This document shows, one piece after another, positions 59,615-64,000 of a stretch of 64,000 bases of DNA. Origin of the DNA: Streptomyces aurantiogriseus (GTDB lineage Bacteria; Actinomycetota; Actinomycetes; Streptomycetales; Streptomycetaceae). The translations under genes and the position numbers were made by a program. The DNA lies in assembly GCF_014649375.1 (NCBI RefSeq), contig NZ_BMSX01000014.1:1-64000 (forward strand), in the 5' to 3' direction. Position 1 is the first letter of the stretch, and each line of letters opens with the position of its first letter. The notes below the pieces were generated by a model. That model did no database searches and had not been told where the DNA came from. It was given only the letters and a program-made list of their open reading frames with translations.

Positions 59615-60853
59615 GGGCCGGATCGCTGCCCGGTTCGCGCGGGTCGAACCTCGGCTGTGGGCTGGGCGGTTGGTGCTCGGCCTGCTGTCGGACTTGCCGC
59701 GCAAGAACTGCTGGACGATCGCGGAGTGGGCCGGTGAGGCCACCCCGCACGGCATGCAGCACCTGCTTGGCCGGGCCTCCTGGGACGCCGATGCAGTCCG
59801 CGACGACGTGCGCGCATACGTCGTCGAGCACCTGCACGACGAGGCCGCGGTACTGGTCGTCGACGAGACGAGACCGGAGACGTGAAAAAGGGCACCCACA
59901 CTGTCGGCGTCCAGCGCCAATACACCGGCACCGCCGGGCGGATCGAGAACGCCCAGGTGGCCGTCTACCTCGTCTATGCGGGCGAGCGCGGGCACGCGGC
60001 GGTGGACCGGGAGTTGTACATGCCGCGCTCCTGGACGTGCGACCCGGATCGCTGCCGGGCCGCGGGGCTCGGCGAGGACACTGCCTTCGCGACCAAGCCG
60101 GGCCTGGCCCGCACAATGATCGAACGGTTCCTGGACGCCGGACACCGCGCCGGCTGGGTGGCCGGCGACGAGGTCTACGGCGGCAACCCGAAACTACGGT
60201 CCGCGCTGGAGGAACGCGGCGTCGGTTATGTCCTCGCCGTGGCCTGCTCTGCCGAAGGGACCACCAGTGCGGGCACGTTCCGCGCCGACACTCTGATGAA
60301 GAAGGTGCCCAAGCGAGCCTGGCAGAAGCTCCCGGCCGGAAGCGGCGCGAAGGGACAGAGGCTCTACGACTGGGCCGTCATCGACCTGGCCGAACCGGCG
60401 CCGGGCCACCGCCAGTTGCTGATCCGCCGCAACCGCACGACCGGTGAACTCGCCTGCTACCGCTGCTACTCGCCCGAACCGGTGCCCCTGACCACGCTGG
60501 TGCGAGTCGCAGGGTCCAGGTGGCGAGTCGAGGAGTTCTTCCAGTCCGGAAAGTTCTTGGCCGGCTTGGACGAGCACCAGCTCCGCCGTTACGCGTCCTG
60601 GTCCCGCTGGGTCACCCTCGCCATGCTCGCGCATGCCTTCCTGGCCGTCGTCCGCGCAGACGAACATGCCCGCAGCCCCGCGTCGGACGGCCTCATACCG
60701 CTCACTTGCAACGAGATCCAGCGCCTGTTCATCACGCTCGTCGTCCGGCCCGCCCTCGACGTCGCCCATCGACTCGGCTGGTCCGACTGGCGACGCCGCC
60801 ACCAGGCCCGATCCCGGGCCAGCCACTACCGGGACCGAGCCGTTCGGGGATGA
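59613..60853 (+). pseudogene. IS701-family transposase split by a 5-bp duplication
   Basis: First part 59613-59885 (ATG with GAGGT upstream; ARFARVEPRLWAGRLVLGLL, AVLVVDET), second part 59882-60853 (KKGTHTVGVQRQYTGTAGRI to the end). The normal junction DETGDVKKG is broken because ACGAG is present twice (about 59865-59874); deleting one copy restores the frame through the first catalytic Asp region. The remaining DDE residues (GDEVYGG, RWRVEEFFQ) are intact. The second part could still be translated from an ATG-like restart but lacks the first Asp. Confidence 0.82.
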
Positions 60854-60932
60854 AGGTCACGATCTGCGGCAGGGGCTGGCGGAGATGCGGCGGGGTTGGC
60901 AGTTACGGTTGCCGTTCCTAGGCTCGGCAACC

Positions 60933-61613
60933 ATGACGGTTCTGATCACCGTGTGGGGAGCATCTCCCGGAGTGGGCAAGTCGACGCTGTGTGCTGGACT
61001 GTCCCGATGGCTGGCCGATGCAGGACTGCGGGTGGACCACTTCCGCGAGGAAGAGATCTTGACCAGGCCGCAGTTCGCTGCTGTGGCTGAGGCTTTCAAG
61101 ACGACCGGCGCCGTCGACCTGGGGACGTTGATCGCGACGACTGCCCAGTTCGTTGATTCAGCTCTGGCCAGCGGCGATGACGTCGTGATCGCGGACGCCC
61201 TGATGCCGTTCGTGCCGACACTGCTGGCCATGGGGCACGGCGAAGAGACGATCGACGCTTTCATGGCCGACCTCACAGAGGTGCTCGCACCACTCTGCCC
61301 GGTCATGGTCTTTCTCGATGGGAATGCCGAGGCCGCATTGTCCCGGGCCGCGAGGAGGGAAGGGGAGCAGTGGCTGGACTGGTATGTCGGAAAGCTCGCC
61401 AGGTACGAGGTAAGCCCGTCGGTGACGGACGTCGCGTCTGCGGTGACGTACCTGCTGCGCGAACGTGCGGTGACACTTGGCACAGTCGGCCGGAAGGAAT
61501 GGGGCCTCGTTGTGATCGAGCGAGCCGATGAGCTGCCCCCAGGTGAGGTGCTGAGGGCCGCGCAACGGAACCTGATGCCGTGGCTGGGCAGGACCGTCAC
61601 ACACGAACCGTAA
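60933..61613 (+). CDS. P-loop NTPase/kinase-like protein
   Basis: 226 residues. Walker A GASPGVGKSTLCAGLSRWLA at the N-terminus, a switch-like DHFREEEILTRPQF, VVIADALMPFVPTLLAMGHG as the Walker B region and VMVFLDGNAEAALSRAARRE, a LID-like segment. The layout is that of small-molecule or nucleotide kinases (AAA_33-like); substrate unknown. ATG at 60933. It sits 80 bp after the IS701 remnant and is intact amid mobile debris, so it may have arrived with it. Confidence 0.7.
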   Translation: MTVLITVWGASPGVGKSTLCAGLSRWLADAGLRVDHFREEEILTRPQFAAVAEAFKTTGAVDLGTLIATTAQFVDSALASGDDVVIADALMPFVPTLLAMGHGEETIDAFMADLTEVLAPLCPVMVFLDGNAEAALSRAARREGEQWLDWYVGKLARYEVSPSVTDVASAVTYLLRERAVTLGTVGRKEWGLVVIERADELPPGEVLRAAQRNLMPWLGRTVTHEP

Positions 61614-61639
61614 CGATCTACCGCTGGAGTACTAGGCCG

Positions 61640-62364
61640 ACTGGGGGATGCGCAGTGGCCCGGCGCGTCGCTCGGTAGTCCGGTCAACACCTCCAGGACG
61701 CCCGCCTCGGAGCCGGAGCGCACGATGGCGAGTGCCTTGCCGTGGAAGGCGGTCCGGGTGCTCCCCTGGTAGCGCTCGGCGCTCTCCTGCCGCCCGTTGT
61801 CGAGCCTGGCGAGGGAGCCGCCGCTCACCTGGAAGGAGATGAGGTGTTCGGCGTCGGGCACGACCACCCCGCGCGCGTCGACGACCTCGGCGGTGACGAA
61901 GACCAACGAACGCCCGTCCGCCGGAACCGACTTGCGGTCCGGGGTGAGGCGGACCGCGTGCGGGGCGCCGGCCGTGCGCAGGACGTCGGTGGCGACCACC
62001 TTGCCGTCCCTGCGGGCCACCGCCTTCAGCACGCCCGGCGCGTACGGCACTTTCCAGGTCAGGTGCAGCTTGCCCGTGCTGCCGTTGGGGTCTGCTCGAT
62101 GCTCCAGTAGTGCGGCACAGCCACCTCGCGCCAGGCGGAGTCGTCGTGACCGGGGGCGGCGGCGTCGGCGTACTGCCCGGTCGGGTCGGTGATCCCGCCC
62201 GGGTCGACCAGTGCGAAGCACCAGCCGTCGCGCAGCGCGACCGTGCGGCGGCCGGAGCCGCTCGCGCCGATCTCGGCGGCTGCGGCCGCCGGAGTGCCGA
62301 GGAGCGCTCCGGTGGCGGGTGCGGCCGCGGAGGCGAGCAGGACCGATCTGCGAGTGACCGTCAT
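61640..62364 (-). pseudogene. GH2 beta-galactosidase remnant with large internal deletion
   Basis: From ATG 62364: a Tat signal (TRRSVLLASAAAPATGALLG) and the sugar-binding start of a GH2 enzyme (RTVALRDGWCFALVDPGG, AVPHYWSIEQTPT). At about 62085-62100 this joins, in another frame, to the C-terminal DUF4982/Ig-like end (NGSTGKLHLTWKVPYAPGVL, DGRSLVFVTAEVVDARGVVV, FQVSGGSLARLDNGRQESAE). The catalytic barrel is missing, and the C-terminus itself runs out near 61650. Both ends of one gene remain, so this was an internal deletion followed by loss of the 3' end. Confidence 0.75.
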
Positions 62365-62633
62365 GGCGGCTCTCCCTCATCAGGAACCAGAAGTACTCAC
62401 AACTGATCGTCAGCAAACAGAATCTGACGCCGCGGCACTCCTGCCCGTCAAGGGTGCGGTCCGGCCCTTCTGCCTCACGCACCCCGCCTGTCTCACATCG
62501 TCCGGGTCCGCGCTCCTGGCCGCCCGCTGGGAGGGCAAGGAGGGGTTCCCCTCCGCGCCCGAGCCGCACGCACTAAGGTGGAACTCAAGTGGCGTGCCTG
62601 TTCACTGTGAGTGTCCGCGATGGAGTGGGGACG

Positions 62634-64000
62634 ATGAGCTCGGACTACCCGTTCGACGATGCCTCGACGGCGCGGGCGGTCATCCACGAGGACGGCACGC
62701 TGACCCGGTGGAGCGAGGGCGCGCGCCGCCTGCTGGGCTATGACCCCGCCGAGGTCGTCGGACGGCCGGCCGCCGATCTGCTCGCCGACGGCGACGTCCG
62801 CGGCCCCGACCCCGACGAGGAGCGCTGGAGCGGCACTGTCGCGCTGCGGCACCGCGACGGCCACACCGTGTCCGTGTGGGTGCTCGCCCACCGCAGAGGG
62901 CCGCAGGACGGGGGCCCGGTCACCTGGCTCGCCGTGACACCGCTGGTCAGCGGGTATCCGGCGCCCGAGGACGACGACCTGATGAGGGTTGCCCTGGCCC
63001 AGTCACCGTGCGCCACGGTGATCTTCGACGACCAGTTGCGGCTGCGCGGCGCCAACGAGGCCATGGCGGAGCTGATCGCACTGCCCTCCGCCCGCATGCG
63101 GGGCCTGCGGCCCGTCGACCTCGCCATCAGACCGCAGAGCACCGAGCTCGAGACGCATCTGCGCCGGGTCCTCGCCACCGGTGAGCGCCAGGAGATGCAG
63201 ACCTACCTGAAGGCCACGAGCGAGGAGCGGGCGCACGCCTGGCTGGCCCGGATGGCGCCGCTCACCGATGCCGCCGGGCAGGTGCGGGGCGTCTGCATGA
63301 CCGTCCACGACTTCACCGAGCACTTCCTCGCCCGGGAGCGGCTGCAGCTGGTCAACGAGGCGAGCGTGCGCATCGGCACCACCCTCGACGTCACGCGCAC
63401 GGCACAGGAGCTGGCCGAGGTGTGCGTCCCCACGCTGGCCGACTTCGTCAGCGTCGACCTGCTCGATCCGCAGGAGTACGGCGGTGAGGCCACCGGCCCG
63501 CTCGCCGCACCGGTCCACCTGCGGCGGGCGGCCCATCACTCGGTCAACCCGGACGCCCCGGAGGCCGTGGTCAAGCCGGGCCAGATGGACGTCTACCCCG
63601 AGGGCCTCCCCCAGGCCACCTCCCTGCTCGCGGGCCGCACCGTCGTGGCCGCGGTGCCGAACGGCGACCTGGACGCCTGGCGCGCCTGGGACGAGCGGCG
63701 CGTGCAGCGGGTCAAGGAGTTCGGCATCCACTCCACGATGTCCGTGCCGCTGCGGGCCCGCGGTACGACCCTCGGTGTCGTCGTCTTCACCCGCTTCCGG
63801 CGCCCGGACCCCTTCTCCCCCGACGACGTGCTGCTGGCCGAGGAGGTCACGGCCCGCGCCGCGGTCTGCATCGACAACGCCCGCCGCTACTCCCGCGAGC
63901 GCGAGACCGCCCTCGCCCTCCAACGCAGCCTGCTGCCGCGCACCCTGCCGCGGACCGCCGCCGTCGACGCCGCGTCCCGCTACCTGCCGGCGGCCCGGGC
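62634..64000 (+). CDS. PAS-PAS-GAF-PP2C (SpoIIE-type) phosphatase, N-terminal part
   Basis: 455 codons are visible; the gene runs off the right edge. ATG at 62634 with a GGAGTGGGG ribosome-binding site. Order: PAS (about 10-95; RWSEGARRLLGYDPAEVVGR), second PAS (about 115-235; ALAQSPCATVIFDDQLRLRG), GAF (about 245-425; CVPTLADFVSVDLLD, GVVVFTRFRRPDPFSPDDVL), then the linker of the SpoIIE domain (ALALQRSLLPRTLP, ASRYLPAAR). The phosphatase domain itself lies outside the window. It is a third RsbU-like sensor phosphatase in this region, not adjacent to the other two. Confidence 0.88.
   Translation, partial: MSSDYPFDDASTARAVIHEDGTLTRWSEGARRLLGYDPAEVVGRPAADLLADGDVRGPDPDEERWSGTVALRHRDGHTVSVWVLAHRRGPQDGGPVTWLAVTPLVSGYPAPEDDDLMRVALAQSPCATVIFDDQLRLRGANEAMAELIALPSARMRGLRPVDLAIRPQSTELETHLRRVLATGERQEMQTYLKATSEERAHAWLARMAPLTDAAGQVRGVCMTVHDFTEHFLARERLQLVNEASVRIGTTLDVTRTAQELAEVCVPTLADFVSVDLLDPQEYGGEATGPLAAPVHLRRAAHHSVNPDAPEAVVKPGQMDVYPEGLPQATSLLAGRTVVAAVPNGDLDAWRAWDERRVQRVKEFGIHSTMSVPLRARGTTLGVVVFTRFRRPDPFSPDDVLLAEEVTARAAVCIDNARRYSRERETALALQRSLLPRTLPRTAAVDAASRYLPAAR

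Overview
The window is actinobacterial and almost certainly Streptomyces. It is very GC-rich with strong third-position G/C bias, uses GTG and TTG starts and GTGA/ATGA overlaps, and carries family markers such as DUF6479, SSI-type protease inhibitors, SpoIIE/PP2C phosphatases, a mycothiol-pathway gene start at the left edge, a CebR box, and many secreted carbohydrate-active enzymes with ricin-type lectin tails. The density of secreted hydrolases, broken genes and IS debris suggests a chromosome arm rather than the core.

Layout. 0-9 kb: start of a mycothiol-dependent formaldehyde dehydrogenase, an ABC exporter, a SnoaL-like protein, fused marR and folD remnants, a giant secreted propeller/lectin protein and a secreted GH27 alpha-galactosidase. 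9-14.6 kb: two related UGT-type glycosyltransferases around a TetR regulator and a secreted beta-propeller protein; the second glycosyltransferase and its translationally coupled TipA-like regulator are both frameshifted. 14.6-21.3 kb: GH5 endoglycoceramidase-like enzyme, OtrA/TetM-like ribosomal protection GTPase, XdhC-like protein, APH-type kinase and a small phosphoesterase. 21.4-27.8 kb: a dTDP-L-rhamnose locus, with GT2 and rmlC running right and rmlA-rmlB-rmlD-methyltransferase running left. 27.8-33.3 kb: small proteins, DUF6479 and two divergent multi-sensor PP2C phosphatases. 33.4-42.2 kb: a secreted S1 protease with an acidic repeat tail, a thioesterase, and a four-gene bacteriocin-like export operon: double-glycine precursor, HlyD-type adaptor, C39-peptidase ABC transporter and a second large ABC transporter. 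42.2-45.9 kb: Ppx/GppA phosphatase, a haem-oxygenase-like diiron protein, a HemK-type methyltransferase and a CDGSH Fe-S protein. 46-53.9 kb: SSI inhibitor, NCS1 permease, alpha/beta hydrolase, FMN hydroxyacid oxidase, a sigma-like/lectin membrane fusion and a Doc/CopG toxin-antitoxin pair. 53.9-62.4 kb: GH9 cellulase under a CebR box, then IS5, integrase, IS701 and GH2 remnants around intact TetR/hydrolase and P-loop genes. The right edge holds the N-terminal part of a third PP2C phosphatase.

The two most interesting systems are these. (1) The export operon carries two NHLM-type transporters but no visible modification enzyme. Its precursor has a 48-residue core with no Cys, aromatic or positively charged residue, built from two imperfect 20-residue repeats. 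(2) Five GGGTAC boxes of the SigB type sit 9-11 nt upstream of start codons (DUF6479, Ppx/GppA, a flavodoxin remnant, the diiron protein, the HemK methyltransferase). This implies a local stress regulon with leaderless transcripts and an uncharacterised diiron-methyltransferase-CDGSH operon. A further theme is gene decay by short tandem duplications (11, 5 and 5 bp) in three separate broken genes.
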